Assembly (NCBI RefSeq): GCF_000515395.1
Contig: NZ_KI911782.1
Location: 1,775,090 to 1,839,089, forward strand
Direction: 5' to 3'
DNA: 64,000 nucleotides
From: Jiangella gansuensis DSM 44835
GTDB taxonomy: Bacteria > Actinomycetota > Actinomycetes > Jiangellales > Jiangellaceae
This document shows, piece after piece, positions 8,128-17,420 of this stretch. Below the pieces are notes generated by a model. That model did not search any database. It was not told where the DNA came from and saw only the letters and a list, made by a program, of their open reading frames with translations. Position 1 is the first letter of the stretch; each line of letters starts with the position of its first letter. A program made the position numbers and the translations under genes.

Positions 8128-9087
8128 ATGGGTGAGGTTCTCGTTCTCGTCGACCACGTCGACGGTGCGGTACGCAAGACGACCACCGAGCTGCTGACGC
8201 TCGCGCGGCGGGTCGGCGAGCCGGCCGCGGTGTTCCTCGGCTCCGGCTACGACGACGCCGCCCGCGAGGTGCTGGCGTCCTACGGCGCGGCCAAGGTGTA
8301 CGTCGCCGACGCCCCGGAGCTGGAGGAGTTCCTCGTGGCTCCGAAGGCGGAGGCGCTGGCTCAGGTGGCGACGGCGTCGGGCGCGGCGGCCGTCCTGGTG
8401 ACGTCCACCCCGGACGGCAAGGAGGTCGCCGCCCGGCTGGCGGTGAAACTCGGCTCCGGGGTCATCACCGACGCTGTCGATGTCGACGTGGTCGATTCCG
8501 TGGTGACGACCACGCAGTCCGTGTTCGCCGGCGGGTACACCGTCACGGCCCAGGTGCCGTCCGGCACCGCGATCGTCGCGGTCAAGCCGAACTCGGCCAC
8601 GCCCGAGCAGTCCCCCGCGGCGGCGACGGAGGAGAAGGTCGCGGTCACGGTGTCGGATTCCGCGCGCCGCGCCCGCATCGTCCAGCGGTCGCCGCGAGCG
8701 GCCACCGGCCGGCCGGAGCTCGCGGAGGCTGCCATCGTCGTGTCCGGCGGGCGCGGCACCGGCGGCGACTTCGGGCCGGTCGAGGCGCTGGCCGATGCGC
8801 TGGGCGCCGCGGTCGGCGCGTCGCGCGCCGCTGTCGACTCGGGGTGGTACCCGCACGCCTACCAGGTCGGGCAGACCGGCAAGACGGTCTCGCCGCAGCT
8901 GTACCTCGCGGCCGGCATCTCCGGCGCCATCCAGCACCGGGCCGGCATGCAGACGTCCAAGACGATCGTCGTGGTGAACAAGGACGCCGAGGCGCCCATC
9001 TTCGCCATGGCCGACTTCGGCGTCGTCGGCGACCTGCACACCATCCTGCCGCAGGCCACCGCCGAGATCGAGAAGCGCAAGTCCTGA
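8128..9087 (+). CDS. etfA: Electron transfer flavoprotein alpha subunit
   Basis: The 319-aa FAD-binding subunit of electron transfer flavoprotein. The C-terminal FAD domain is intact: [10 protein letters not shown], then [35 protein letters not shown] and the final [15 protein letters not shown] block. ATG 8128 was chosen because GAGGGGGT at 8113-8120 lies 7 nt upstream and the protein then begins [10 protein letters not shown] as in homologues; upstream in-frame sequence belongs to the end of etfB in another frame. It ends the etf operon and is followed by a 74-bp palindromic repeat. Confidence 0.96.
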   Translation: MGEVLVLVDHVDGAVRKTTTELLTLARRVGEPAAVFLGSGYDDAAREVLASYGAAKVYVADAPELEEFLVAPKAEALAQVATASGAAAVLVTSTPDGKEVAARLAVKLGSGVITDAVDVDVVDSVVTTTQSVFAGGYTVTAQVPSGTAIVAVKPNSATPEQSPAAATEEKVAVTVSDSARRARIVQRSPRAATGRPELAEAAIVVSGGRGTGGDFGPVEALADALGAAVGASRAAVDSGWYPHAYQVGQTGKTVSPQLYLAAGISGAIQHRAGMQTSKTIVVVNKDAEAPIFAMADFGVVGDLHTILPQATAEIEKRKS

Positions 9088-9128
9088 CCTCGACCGACCC
9101 GGCCGCCCGGCTCCGCCGCCACCCTCCA

Positions 9129-9202
9129 CGTTGATCTTGGAGCAACCGCAGAAATGCGGGGCGAAATGCCCGATTGATTCCGCAGGTTCTCCAAGATCAA
9201 CG
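9129..9202. repeat. 74-bp palindromic repeat, copy 1 (GTTGATCTTGGA ends)
   Basis: Perfect 13-bp terminal inverted repeats (CGTTGATCTTGGA and TCCAAGATCAACG) bound a 74-bp element between etfA and the cysteine desulfurase gene. The reverse complement of 41291-41364 has exactly the same length and, by eye, about 80% identity, including GGGCGAAATG and GATTCCGC in the interior. It encodes no protein. It looks like a REP or MITE-type dispersed element and may also terminate etfBA. Confidence 0.85.
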
Positions 9203-9246
9203 CGGGTTCGGTCGACCGACCCGGGCCGACGTAGACTGGTGCGGTC

Positions 9247-10461
9247 ATGTCTGAGCGCCGGGTGTACCTCGATCACGCGGCGACGGCTCCCGTCCTTCCC
9301 GAGGTCATCGACGTCGTCGCCGCGGCCATGGCGACCCTCGGCAATCCGTCGTCGCTGCACGCGTCCGGCCGGCTGACGCGGAAGCTGGTCGAAGAGTCGC
9401 GCGAGTCGGTCGCCGCCAACCTGGGCGCGCGGCCCAGCGAAGTCGTGTTCACCTCCGGCGGCACCGAGGCCGACAACCTAGCGGTCAAGGGCATCTTCTG
9501 GGCCCGTCGCGCGGCCGACCCGCGTCGCGTGCGCATCCTCGCCTCCGCCGTCGAGCACCACGCGGTCATGGATCCGGTGCATTGGCTCGCCGCCGAGCAG
9601 GGTGCCAAGGTGGAGTGGCTGCCGGTCGACCACGCCGGCCGGCTCGACACCGAGGCGCTGCGGCACACGCTCCGCCAGGACCCGGAGTCGGTCGCGCTCA
9701 TCACCGTCATGTGGGCCAACAACGAGGTCGGCACGCTGCAGCCGGTCGGTGAGGTCGTCGGCATCGCCCGCCAGCACGGCATCCCGGTGCATTCCGACGC
9801 CGTCCAGGCGATCGGCCAGGTGCCCGTGCGTTTCGGCGAGTCCGGCCTGGATGCCATGACGGTGTCCGGGCACAAGGCCGGCGGCCCGGTCGGCGTCGGC
9901 GCCCTGCTGGCCCGGCGCGAGCTCGACCTGGTGCCGCTGACGCACGGCGGCGGTCAGGAGCGCGAGGTGCGCTCCGGCACCCTCGACGCGCCCGCCGCGG
10001 CCGGGCTGGCCGCCGCCCTGCGCGCCGCCGTCGCCGACGTCCCCGGTCACGCCGCGGAGCTGGCCCGGCTGCGCGACCGGCTGGTCGACGGCATCCGGCG
10101 CGAGGTCCCGGACGCCATCCGCAACGGCGACCCGGCGCACCTGCTGCCCGGGCACGCCCACTTCTCCTTCCCCGGCTGCGAGGGCGACTCCCTGCTGCTC
10201 CTGCTGGACGCGGCGGGCATCGACTGCTCCACCGGCAGCGCCTGCACGGCCGGGGTCCCGGAACCGTCGCACGTGCTGCTCGCGATGGGCTCCGACCCGG
10301 CGCTGGCCCGCGGTTCGCTGCGGTTCACGCTCGGGCGCACCTCCACACCCGACGACGTCGACGCGCTGGTCCGCGCCATCGGGCCGGTGGTGGAGCGGGC
10401 CCGGGCCGCCGGCGTCGTCAACGTATCCACCAGCTCAACCAGCTCGACCAGGGGGAACTGA
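9247..10461 (+). CDS. Cysteine desulfurase (NifS/IscS family)
   Basis: This 404-aa PLP enzyme removes sulfur from L-cysteine as a persulfide. The PLP lysine is K210 in SGHKAGG, the PLP phosphate region is TSGGTEADN (69-77), [10 protein letters not shown] (182-191) holds the cofactor aspartate, and the catalytic Cys is C333 in STGSACTAG on the mobile loop. mnmA begins 2 nt after its stop, so its sulfur most likely feeds tRNA 2-thiouridine formation, and possibly Fe-S assembly. The C-terminus has a short Ser/Thr-rich tail. Confidence 0.93.
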   Translation: MSERRVYLDHAATAPVLPEVIDVVAAAMATLGNPSSLHASGRLTRKLVEESRESVAANLGARPSEVVFTSGGTEADNLAVKGIFWARRAADPRRVRILASAVEHHAVMDPVHWLAAEQGAKVEWLPVDHAGRLDTEALRHTLRQDPESVALITVMWANNEVGTLQPVGEVVGIARQHGIPVHSDAVQAIGQVPVRFGESGLDAMTVSGHKAGGPVGVGALLARRELDLVPLTHGGGQEREVRSGTLDAPAAAGLAAALRAAVADVPGHAAELARLRDRLVDGIRREVPDAIRNGDPAHLLPGHAHFSFPGCEGDSLLLLLDAAGIDCSTGSACTAGVPEPSHVLLAMGSDPALARGSLRFTLGRTSTPDDVDALVRAIGPVVERARAAGVVNVSTSSTSSTRGN

Positions 10462-10463
10462 CC

Positions 10464-11570
10464 ATGCGTGTGCTCGCGGCGATGTCCGGGGGAGTGGACT
10501 CCGCGGTGGCGGCGGCCCGCCTCGTCGACGCCGGTCACGACGTCACCGGGGTGCACCTCGCCCTGTCGTCGAACCCGCAGTCGTTCCGCAGCGGCGCGCG
10601 CGGATGCTGCACGATCGAGGACTCCCGCGACGCCCGGCGCGCCGCCGACGTGCTCGGCATCCCGTTCTACGTGTGGGATCTCGCCGAGCGGTTCCGCGCC
10701 GACGTCGTCGAGGACTTCGTCGCCGAGTACGCTGCCGGCCGCACCCCCAACCCGTGCCTGCGGTGCAACGAGAAGATCAAGTTCGCGGCGGTGCTCGACC
10801 GGGCGATGGCGCTGGGCTTCGACGCGGTCGGCACCGGCCACTACGCGCGGGTGGTCGACGGCCCGTCCGGCCGGGAGCTGCACCGGGCGGTCGACCCCGG
10901 CAAGGACCAGTCGTACGTGCTCGGCGTGCTCACCGAGCAGCAGCTCGCGCACGCCGTCTTCCCGCTCGGCGACACCGTGAAGTCCGAGGTGCGCGACGAG
11001 GCCGAGCGGCGCGGCCTGGCGGTGGCCCGCAAGCCCGACAGCCACGACATCTGCTTCATCGCCGACGGCGACACCGCCGGCTTCCTGCGCGGCCGCCTCG
11101 GCGACGCCCCGGGCGAGGTGGTCGACGCCGACGGCGCCGTCGTCGGGTCGCACGACGGCACCTACGGGTTCACCATCGGCCAGCGCAAGGGCCTGCGCAT
11201 CGGCACCCCGGCCGCCGACGGCAAGCCGCGCTACGTCCTCGACATCTCGCCCGTCGACCGCCGCGTCACCGTGGGGCCGCGGGAGGCACTGGCCGTCGGC
11301 GCGCTCACCGGGGTGTCGCCGCGCTGGTGCGGCCCGGCACCGGCCGGTGAGCTGCGCTGCGAGGCGCAGTTCCGGGCGCACGGCGAGCCGGTACCGGCGA
11401 CGGCGACGGTCAGCGATGACGACGGTGCCCGCGGTATCCTCGATGTCCGGTTCGCCGAGCCGCAGGAGGGCGTCGCACCCGGCCAGGCGATCGTCCTCTA
11501 CGACGGCACCCGGGTCATCGGCTCGGCCACCATCGACACCACCCGGCCGGTCGTGACCTCCCCCGCCTGA
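10464..11570 (+). CDS. mnmA: tRNA 2-thiouridine(34) synthase MnmA
   Basis: A 368-aa ATP-pyrophosphatase that thiolates U34 of Lys, Glu and Gln tRNAs. The PP-loop SGGVDS is at residues 8-13. The nucleophilic Cys is C101 in NPCLRCN and the persulfide-carrying Cys is C197 in HDICFI. GIGQRKG-like block [11 protein letters not shown] and the C-terminal beta-barrel domain are present. It starts two bases after the cysteine desulfurase stop, an arrangement that provides the sulfur donor next to the enzyme. Confidence 0.96.
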   Translation: MRVLAAMSGGVDSAVAAARLVDAGHDVTGVHLALSSNPQSFRSGARGCCTIEDSRDARRAADVLGIPFYVWDLAERFRADVVEDFVAEYAAGRTPNPCLRCNEKIKFAAVLDRAMALGFDAVGTGHYARVVDGPSGRELHRAVDPGKDQSYVLGVLTEQQLAHAVFPLGDTVKSEVRDEAERRGLAVARKPDSHDICFIADGDTAGFLRGRLGDAPGEVVDADGAVVGSHDGTYGFTIGQRKGLRIGTPAADGKPRYVLDISPVDRRVTVGPREALAVGALTGVSPRWCGPAPAGELRCEAQFRAHGEPVPATATVSDDDGARGILDVRFAEPQEGVAPGQAIVLYDGTRVIGSATIDTTRPVVTSPA

Positions 11571-11609
11571 GTGGGTACAGCACCTCACGGTGCCCACGAA
11601 GGAGGGAAC

Positions 11610-12260
11610 ATGACCACACCGACGACCGGGATCGCCATCGAGCGCGACCTCGCGCTGCGGGTCGCCGCCGACCGGCTGGCCGCGGAGTTCGACCGCATCG
11701 GGCGGGAGACCATCGAACGCTTCCTCGACAGCAGCTACGAGCACGTCGCCGACGGCGCCCGCATCGAGACGTTCCTGCCGCTGATGGCCGAGCGGTTCGC
11801 CCGGCAGCGGTTGCGCGCGTTGGCCCGCGTCGAGCACGAGCACGACCACGGCACCCCGACCGTCCTGTTCGTCTGCCCCGACAACGCCGCCCGGTCGCTG
11901 ATGGCCCTCGCCCTCGTCGAGCACCTCGCGGGTGACGGTGCCGTCGCCTGGTCCGCTGGTGCCCGGCCCGCTCCCGGCATCGACCCGGCGGTGGTGGAGG
12001 CGATGGCCGAGCGGGGGATCGACCTGTCCGAGGAGTTCCCGAAGCCGTGGACCGACGAGATCGTCGACGCCGCGGACGTCGTCGTCACCATGGGCGGCGC
12101 GTCGTGCCCGGTCAGGCGCGGCGCACGGCACGAGAGCTGGCCGGTCTGGGTTCCGGACGGCGAGCTGTCGATCGACGCCGCCCGCCGGGTCCGGGACGAG
12201 CTCGAGGAGAGGATCCGCGACCTGCTCGCGCGCCTCGGCGTCCGGGACGTCAGCGCGTGA
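11610..12260 (+). CDS. ArsC-like low-molecular-weight phosphatase family protein
   Basis: A 216-aa protein with an N-terminal three-helix region (residues ~8-75) and a C-terminal LMW-PTPase/arsenate reductase fold. The P-loop is FVCPDNAARS with C89 and R95 (CX5R). Actinobacterial arsenate-mycothiol transferases usually have MGCGDxCP; here it is MGGASCP, so the first Cys of that motif is replaced and C166 is kept. No ars operon genes are nearby. ATG 11610 is set by the AAGGAGGG just upstream. Arsenate reductase or another phosphatase activity are both possible. The 3' end overlaps the convergent hydrolase gene by 11 bp. Confidence 0.75.
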   Translation: MTTPTTGIAIERDLALRVAADRLAAEFDRIGRETIERFLDSSYEHVADGARIETFLPLMAERFARQRLRALARVEHEHDHGTPTVLFVCPDNAARSLMALALVEHLAGDGAVAWSAGARPAPGIDPAVVEAMAERGIDLSEEFPKPWTDEIVDAADVVVTMGGASCPVRRGARHESWPVWVPDGELSIDAARRVRDELEERIRDLLARLGVRDVSA

Positions 12261-13158
12261 CGTAGTCGACGACCACCTCCACCACGTCCGGGTCGCGCAG
12301 AATGCGCTGGTGGCCGAGGCCCTCGGTGCTGGCGAGTTCCGCCTCCGGCCAGGTGGCGGCGAGCCGGGCGCCGTCGTCGTAGGGGACTTCCTTGTCCTCG
12401 CGGTCGTGCACCACGAGCGTCGGCGGCAGCTCCGCACGCTGGGCCAGCCCGACGATGTCGAAGTCGGCGACCGGGCGGCCCGCCAGCCGCCGCAGCCGCG
12501 ACATCAAGGCTGCGCGCGTCCGCTCACCGAAGCCGAGCATCCGGCCCAGCACGGCGATGTTGCCGGACAGGTCGGTGCTCGGCGCGACCATGACCACTTT
12601 GCTGGCGGGCAGTCCGTCGAGCAGTGCGACGGCGGTCGCCGCGCAACCGAACGAATGGGCGACGACGGCGTCGGGCTTGCCGTGCTTGCCCGCGGCGGCG
12701 GAAAGTGCCTCGACGAACTCGGTGCCGGTGGCACGTCCGCGGCCGAGCGTGCCGGGATCGGAGTCGCCGTGGCTGGGTGCGTCGAGGGCGATCACTCGCC
12801 GGTTCGCGGCGACCAGTGGCTCGACGAACGCGCCGAGCTGCCCGCGCCACCCGCCCCATCCGTGCACGAGGTAGACCGGCGGGCCGAACCCCCACGTCTC
12901 GACGGCCACCCGGCGTCCGTCGGACAGCGTGAGAGTGGAGCGCTCGCCCGGCCGGGGCCGCTCGTCGCGACGGCGGCCGGCGCCGGTGGGGAGGGTGCAC
13001 CAGATGCGGGCCGCCCAACGCGCGGCCAGGTCCGGTGCCACCCGGTCGAGGCTCCGGAATGCCAGCCTGGTGAGGGCGAGTCGGGCGGCCTGCGTGGCGG
13101 GCGGGTGAGCGGTAGCAGTACGAACGGTCGTGCGATTCTGCGGCGAGGTCGTGGCCAT
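12250..13158 (-). CDS. Alpha/beta hydrolase
   Basis: A 302-aa alpha/beta-hydrolase. The oxyanion-hole loop is YLVHGWGGWRGQ (96-107), the nucleophile is S169 in AHSFG, and the acid/base residues are likely the Asp in HDREDKEVP and His in GLGHQRIL near the C-terminus. It lies 24 bp downstream of a TetR gene on the same strand, so the two are probably co-transcribed and the regulator controls it. Its first codons contain a 13-bp match to the TetR operator. Substrate unknown; esterase or lipase-like activity is likely. Confidence 0.82.
   Translation of the reverse strand: MATTSPQNRTTVRTATAHPPATQAARLALTRLAFRSLDRVAPDLAARWAARIWCTLPTGAGRRRDERPRPGERSTLTLSDGRRVAVETWGFGPPVYLVHGWGGWRGQLGAFVEPLVAANRRVIALDAPSHGDSDPGTLGRGRATGTEFVEALSAAAGKHGKPDAVVAHSFGCAATAVALLDGLPASKVVMVAPSTDLSGNIAVLGRMLGFGERTRAALMSRLRRLAGRPVADFDIVGLAQRAELPPTLVVHDREDKEVPYDDGARLAATWPEAELASTEGLGHQRILRDPDVVEVVVDYVTR
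13120..13133. promoter_or_regulatory. Second TetR-operator-like half site inside hydrolase N-terminus
   Basis: Read on the minus strand, GCACGACCGTTCG occurs about 25 nt after the hydrolase start codon. The same 13-mer forms the left part of the palindrome upstream of the adjacent tetR gene. It lacks the full right arm. It could be a weaker auxiliary site or a chance match. Confidence 0.3.
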
Positions 13159-13182
13159 GTGGGTCCTCCGTGCGGTGCGTGA

Positions 13183-13812
13183 TCAGGAAGCGCTCTGCGC
13201 TGGGCTGCCGGTTGAGTCGGTGCGACGGGGGCGGGCGGCATCGATCAGTGCCTCGAACGCGTGCCGGGCCCGCGTCTCGGCCAGCTCGTCCTCGAGCAGC
13301 CGGTGAGCGTGGTAGAAGGCGAGCATCACGCCGTCGAGGTCGGCGGCGAACTGGACCGGGTCGGCGTCGGCGCGGAAATGGCCCTCCGCGATGCCGGAGC
13401 CGAACATGCGCGCGATCGCGTCGTAGAGGTCGCGGTGGTCGCGGACCAGCTGGTCGCGCACCGGGCCGTCCTGCTCGTCGAGTTCGGTGGCGGCCTTGAC
13501 GAACAGGCAGCCGCCGGGCTGGCGGGTCGCGCCGCACACGATCCACCGCTCGAACAACTCGCGGACGCGGGGTTCGCCGCGCGGTGCGGCGAGGGCCGGC
13601 CGGATGACGCTGTCGATGAAATCGGCGCGGGCCTGCCGCAACACCTCGAGCTGCAGCACCTCCTTGGACCGGAAGTGCGCGAAGAGACCGCTCTTGGACA
13701 TGCCGGTGGCCGCGGCGAGGTGCCCGATGGTGAGACCGCCCAGCCCGACGCGATAGGCCGTCTCCACCCCGTGGTGGAGGATGGCCTGCCGGGTCTCGGC
13801 ACCCTTGGTCAT
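13183..13812 (-). CDS. TetR family transcriptional regulator
   Basis: A 209-aa one-component repressor. The N-terminal helix-turn-helix reads GGLTIGHLAAATGMSKSGLFAHF (about residues 24-46), typical of TetR; the C-terminal ligand domain resembles TetR_C of the YcdC/FadR-like group (RELFERWIVCGATRQPGGCLF). ATG 13812 is chosen because a consensus palindromic operator lies just upstream and residues before it are not family-like. The gene precedes the alpha/beta hydrolase by 24 bp, suggesting an autoregulated two-gene operon. Confidence 0.88.
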   Translation of the reverse strand: MTKGAETRQAILHHGVETAYRVGLGGLTIGHLAAATGMSKSGLFAHFRSKEVLQLEVLRQARADFIDSVIRPALAAPRGEPRVRELFERWIVCGATRQPGGCLFVKAATELDEQDGPVRDQLVRDHRDLYDAIARMFGSGIAEGHFRADADPVQFAADLDGVMLAFYHAHRLLEDELAETRARHAFEALIDAARPRRTDSTGSPAQSAS

Positions 13813-13828
13813 GTCCGCAAAAATAGCA

Positions 13829-13842
13829 CGACCGTTCGGTCG
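13829..13842. promoter_or_regulatory. TetR-type operator palindrome CGACCG-TT-CGGTCG
   Basis: A 6-bp inverted repeat around a 2-bp centre lies 17 bp upstream of the tetR start codon in an AT-rich patch. Its sequence matches the ACGACCGN(2)CGGTCGT-style sites bound by many TetR repressors, so autorepression is likely. Confidence 0.6.
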
Positions 13843-13876
13843 GCTCAACGGCAGGGCCGCGGCGCCGGTGCGCGAG

Positions 13877-14590
13877 TCACGAGATGCTGACGCCCAGCGC
13901 GGAACCGACCGCGTACGTGACCGCCATGGTGAGCAGCCCGACGACGACGGCGCGGGTCGCGGCCCGCGTGCGGTGGGCCTGACCGAGCCGGGCACCGACG
14001 TAGCCGGTCAGGGCCAGCGCCAGCACCACCGTCACCATGGTGACCGGGACCCGCGCGGTCGCCGGCGGCAGGACGATCGCCAGCAACGGCAGCACCGCGC
14101 CCAGCGCGAACGACACGAACGACGAGAACGCGGCCACCCAGGGGCTGGTCTGCTCGTCCACGTCGATGCCCAGCTCGACCTCGGCGTGCGCGGCCAGCGC
14201 GTCCTCACGGGTGAGTTCCTCGGCGACCTGGGCCGCCAGCTGCGGCGTCAGCCCCTTCCGCTCGTAGAAATCAGCCAGCTCCGCCAGTTCCTGCGACGGC
14301 ATGGTCTCCAGTTCCCAGCGTTCCTTCGCCAGCGCGGCCCGTTCGGTGTCACGCTGGGCGCTGACGGAGGTGTACTCGCCGCCGGCCATGGAGAACGCGC
14401 CCGCGACCAGGCCGGCCAGCCCCGTCACCAGGAGCCAGGTGCGGTCGGTGGTCGCGCCGGCCACGCCGACGACCAGTCCGGCAGTGGAGATGATGCCGTC
14501 GTTGGCCCCGAGGATGCCGGCTCGCAGCCAGTTGAGCCTCCCGGCCAGCCGCTGGTCGTGCTGCTCACCGGTGTGCGGGGCGTCGCTCAT
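13877..14590 (-). CDS. VIT1/CCC1 family membrane transporter
   Basis: A 237-aa membrane protein of the VIT1/CCC1 iron/manganese transporter family. The signature LRAGILGANDGIISTAGLVVG forms the first membrane helix (residues ~20-40), followed by MAGGEYTSVSAQRD at the end of helix 2, a cytosolic helical region (ELTREDALAAHAEVELGID) with acidic residues that bind metal in homologues, and three C-terminal helices. ATG 14590 gives the usual N-terminus. It is monocistronic by spacing, about 65 bp upstream of tetR on the same strand. Confidence 0.88.
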   Translation of the reverse strand: MSDAPHTGEQHDQRLAGRLNWLRAGILGANDGIISTAGLVVGVAGATTDRTWLLVTGLAGLVAGAFSMAGGEYTSVSAQRDTERAALAKERWELETMPSQELAELADFYERKGLTPQLAAQVAEELTREDALAAHAEVELGIDVDEQTSPWVAAFSSFVSFALGAVLPLLAIVLPPATARVPVTMVTVVLALALTGYVGARLGQAHRTRAATRAVVVGLLTMAVTYAVGSALGVSIS

Positions 14591-14736
14591 GCCCCGCAGC
14601 GTAATGCCCGGGCACAAGCGTCGCCCGATGACCAGCGGCTCTTCACCGAACGCTCGACACCCGGCAACCTGGGTGGGCAACGGTCACCACCAGCGCCGGC
14701 GGCACGCGTCGAGCCGGCCCGAACCGAGGAGGACCC

Positions 14737-15759
14737 ATGCCCCTGGTGAGATCGATGCGCCGGCGCGGTGCCGGCCGAGCCATGGTCGCTGCCGCAGCCG
14801 TCCTGCTGGCCGCCGGCCCGGCCTGGGTGGCGGCCGGCGCGGCGTCCGACGGGTCACCTGCCGCGACCGGCGACGCATCCGCCGCCCGCCAGGCCGGCAG
14901 GCCCGCCAGCCCGGTTCTGGCCGCGGTCGAGAACCTCGACCGGTCCGCCACGTGGACCGTCGTGAACGAGCTGTCGTTGGAGTTCGAGACCCATCACCCG
15001 CAGGGGCTGGCCCGCGTCGGTGACAAGCTGTACCTGTCCAGCGTCGAGGTCATCGAGCCGCCCGTGCGCTACCCGGAGCCCGTCGACGGCTACGACCGCA
15101 GCCCGGGGCGGGGCGTGGGTCACCTGTTCGAGCTGGACCTGACCGGGCGCCTGCTGCGGCACGTCACCCTCGGCGAGGGCACCATGTACCACCCGGGCGG
15201 CATCGACTTCGACGGCCGCGATCTGTGGGTCCCGGTCGCGGAGTACCGGCCGAACTCACGCTCGATCGTCTACGCCGTCGACCCGCGGACGCTGCGGGCG
15301 CGGCCGGCGTTCCGCTCGGACGACCACGTGGGCGGGGTCGTCCGCGACGCCGACACCGGCCACGTGCACGGGGTCTCCTGGGGTTCGCGCCGGTTCTACA
15401 CCTGGACCGCCCGCGGGCAGGTGCTGGACCGCGTCGACAACGAGAGCCACTACGTCGACTTCCAGGACTGCGCGGCCGTCGGTGCCGGTAGCGCGGTGTG
15501 CACCGGCCTGGTCGAGTACCGCAACCCTGACGGTGTCCGCTTCGACCTCGGCGGCATCGCCGTCGTCGACCTGCGCGAGGGCACCGTCGGCCACGAGGTC
15601 CCGGTGACGACGGTGTCGGCGAACCGGCACGTCGTCACCCGCAACCCCGTGCACCTCGAGGTCGACGGAGACGTCCTGCGGATGTGGGCGGCGCCCGACG
15701 ACGGCGGCGAGCCCGGCGGGACGACGCTCATGGTGCTGGAGACCTCAGCCGAGTCCTGA
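14737..15759 (+). CDS. Secreted DUF6454 family protein
   Basis: A 340-aa exported protein with a long, basic then hydrophobic signal peptide (about residues 1-35, ending near AAGAASDG). The mature part has beta-propeller-like features: ETHHPQGLARVGDKLYLSS, GRGVGHLFELDL, YHPGGIDFDGRDLWVP and HGVSWGSRRFY, matching DUF6454. No enzymatic role is known. ATG 14737 follows GAGGAGG with good spacing. Its 3' end overlaps the convergent ABC permease gene by 15 bp. Confidence 0.8.
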   Translation: MPLVRSMRRRGAGRAMVAAAAVLLAAGPAWVAAGAASDGSPAATGDASAARQAGRPASPVLAAVENLDRSATWTVVNELSLEFETHHPQGLARVGDKLYLSSVEVIEPPVRYPEPVDGYDRSPGRGVGHLFELDLTGRLLRHVTLGEGTMYHPGGIDFDGRDLWVPVAEYRPNSRSIVYAVDPRTLRARPAFRSDDHVGGVVRDADTGHVHGVSWGSRRFYTWTARGQVLDRVDNESHYVDFQDCAAVGAGSAVCTGLVEYRNPDGVRFDLGGIAVVDLREGTVGHEVPVTTVSANRHVVTRNPVHLEVDGDVLRMWAAPDDGGEPGGTTLMVLETSAES

Positions 15760-16563
15760 GCGCACGAACGCGTCGGTCACCCGGCGCTGAGCGACGACGT
15801 AGGCGGCCACCACGGGCGCGGCGACGAGCGTGGTGGCCGCCATCAACGGGCCCCACGCCGTGCCCTGCTCGGTCTCGAAGATCCGCAGCCCGACCTGGAC
15901 GGTGGCCCGCGACGTCCCGCTGGTCGCCAGCAGCGGCCAGAGGTACTCGTTCCAGGTCTGGATGAACACGACGATGCCGACGGCGGTGACGACCGGCCGC
16001 AGGTTGGGCAGCACGATGCGTAGCAGGATCAGCCGGTCCGGGGCGCCGGCCAGTCGGGCGGATTCGATGAGCTCGGCCGGGAACCCCGCGAGGTGCTGGC
16101 GCAGCAGGAAGATCGCCAGCGCCGACGATGCGAGCTGCGGCAGCACCAGGCCCGCGTAGGAGTCGAGCAGGCCCAGCCGCGAGACCAGGAGATAGTGCGG
16201 CACGACGAGCGCCTGCTGCGGCACCAGCGCGGTGCCGATCAGGGCGGCGAACGCGAAGCGTCGGGCGCGCAACCGGTACTGCGTGAGTGCCCACGCCGCC
16301 AGCGTCGCGACCGTCACCTGTCCGAGCGCCACGGCCGCGGACATGATCGCGGTGTTGGCGATCAACCGTACGACCGGCATCGACTCGATAGCGCCGCGGT
16401 AATGATCCAGGGTCGGCGCGGCGGCGAACGGGTTGACGTCGTACAGCACCGCGGTCGGCTTGACCGACGTGACCACCGCCCAGACAACGGGGAAGGCGAC
16501 GGCGACGGCGACGAGCATCAGGGGCAGATGCGCGGCGAACCGCAGCGCGCGACGCCGGCTCAT
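15745..16563 (-). CDS. Carbohydrate ABC transporter permease (MalG type)
   Basis: A 272-aa inner-membrane permease with about six helices. The EAA loop AELIESARLAGAPDRLILLRIVLP (around residues 180-204) marks it as an ABC importer permease, and its order and N-terminus match the MalG/UgpE class. The start ATG overlaps the stop of the partner permease gene (ATGA). It is the last gene of the MBL hydrolase-binding protein-permease-permease operon. No ATPase gene is present, so a shared MsiK-type ATPase elsewhere is inferred. Confidence 0.9.
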   Translation of the reverse strand: MSRRRALRFAAHLPLMLVAVAVAFPVVWAVVTSVKPTAVLYDVNPFAAAPTLDHYRGAIESMPVVRLIANTAIMSAAVALGQVTVATLAAWALTQYRLRARRFAFAALIGTALVPQQALVVPHYLLVSRLGLLDSYAGLVLPQLASSALAIFLLRQHLAGFPAELIESARLAGAPDRLILLRIVLPNLRPVVTAVGIVVFIQTWNEYLWPLLATSGTSRATVQVGLRIFETEQGTAWGPLMAATTLVAAPVVAAYVVAQRRVTDAFVRSGLG

Positions 16564-17420
16564 CGCGTCGCTCGCAGCCGAAGGGCGACGACGGCGCCGA
16601 AGCCGACGGTGATCAGCACCGACAGGGCCGCCGCCGGACCGCCGTCGAAGAAGCTGAACGCCTGCTGGTAGAGCAGGTAGTAGACGTTCGACGTGGCGCC
16701 GGCCGGTCCGCCCTGCGTCAGGACGTCGATGACGCCGAACGTCCAGGGCCCGGCGAACACCACCGTCGCGAACACGACGACTGTCGTCACCGGCCGCAGC
16801 AGCGGCAGCACGATGTGACGCAGCAGCCGCCACTCGCCGGCCCGGTCCAGCCGGGCGGCGTCCATGACGTCGGCGTCGATCGTGGCGAGCCCTGCGGTGA
16901 AGAGGATGAAGCTGAGGCCGAACACTTTCCAGCCGCTCACCACGGTCACCGCGGCGAAGGCGGTGGCCGGCTCGGTCAGCCAGGCGACCGGTCCGAGGCC
17001 GAGCAACGCGAGCGGCTCGTCGGTGATGCCGAGCACCGGGTTGAGGAGCCACTCCCACATCACCGCCCCCACCGCCGGCGGGATGAGCACCGGAAGGAAG
17101 AACACCGTCCGGTAGAAGCCGGTCAGCGGGCCGCCGAGCCGCCACACCGCGACCGCGGCGACCAGCGGGGCCAGCACCGACAGCGGCAGGATCGCGACCA
17201 TGTAGCCGACGGTGTTCCACAGCGCCCGGCCCGCGCCGGGGCTGGTCAGGACCTCGCCGTAGTTGGCCAGCCCGGTCCACGCCGGCGGTCGCGTGGTGAG
17301 GTTGAAGTCGAACAGGCTGAGGAGCATGACCGCGACGAGCGGGCCGTACACGGTGAGCCCGACGGCCAGCATGGCCGGGGCCAGGTACGGCCCCGGCCGG
17401 GCGCGGGTGGCGGCGGTCAT
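16560..17420 (-). CDS. Carbohydrate ABC transporter permease (MalF type)
   Basis: A 286-aa permease with six predicted membrane helices; the EAA-type loop is ATIDADVMDAARLDRAGEWRLLRHIVLPLLRP. It matches the MalF/UgpA class, which pairs with the MalG-class permease encoded next. Its start overlaps the stop of the solute-binding protein gene by four bases, and its own stop overlaps the following permease start, indicating tight translational coupling. Confidence 0.9.
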   Translation of the reverse strand: MTAATRARPGPYLAPAMLAVGLTVYGPLVAVMLLSLFDFNLTTRPPAWTGLANYGEVLTSPGAGRALWNTVGYMVAILPLSVLAPLVAAVAVWRLGGPLTGFYRTVFFLPVLIPPAVGAVMWEWLLNPVLGITDEPLALLGLGPVAWLTEPATAFAAVTVVSGWKVFGLSFILFTAGLATIDADVMDAARLDRAGEWRLLRHIVLPLLRPVTTVVVFATVVFAGPWTFGVIDVLTQGGPAGATSNVYYLLYQQAFSFFDGGPAAALSVLITVGFGAVVALRLRATR

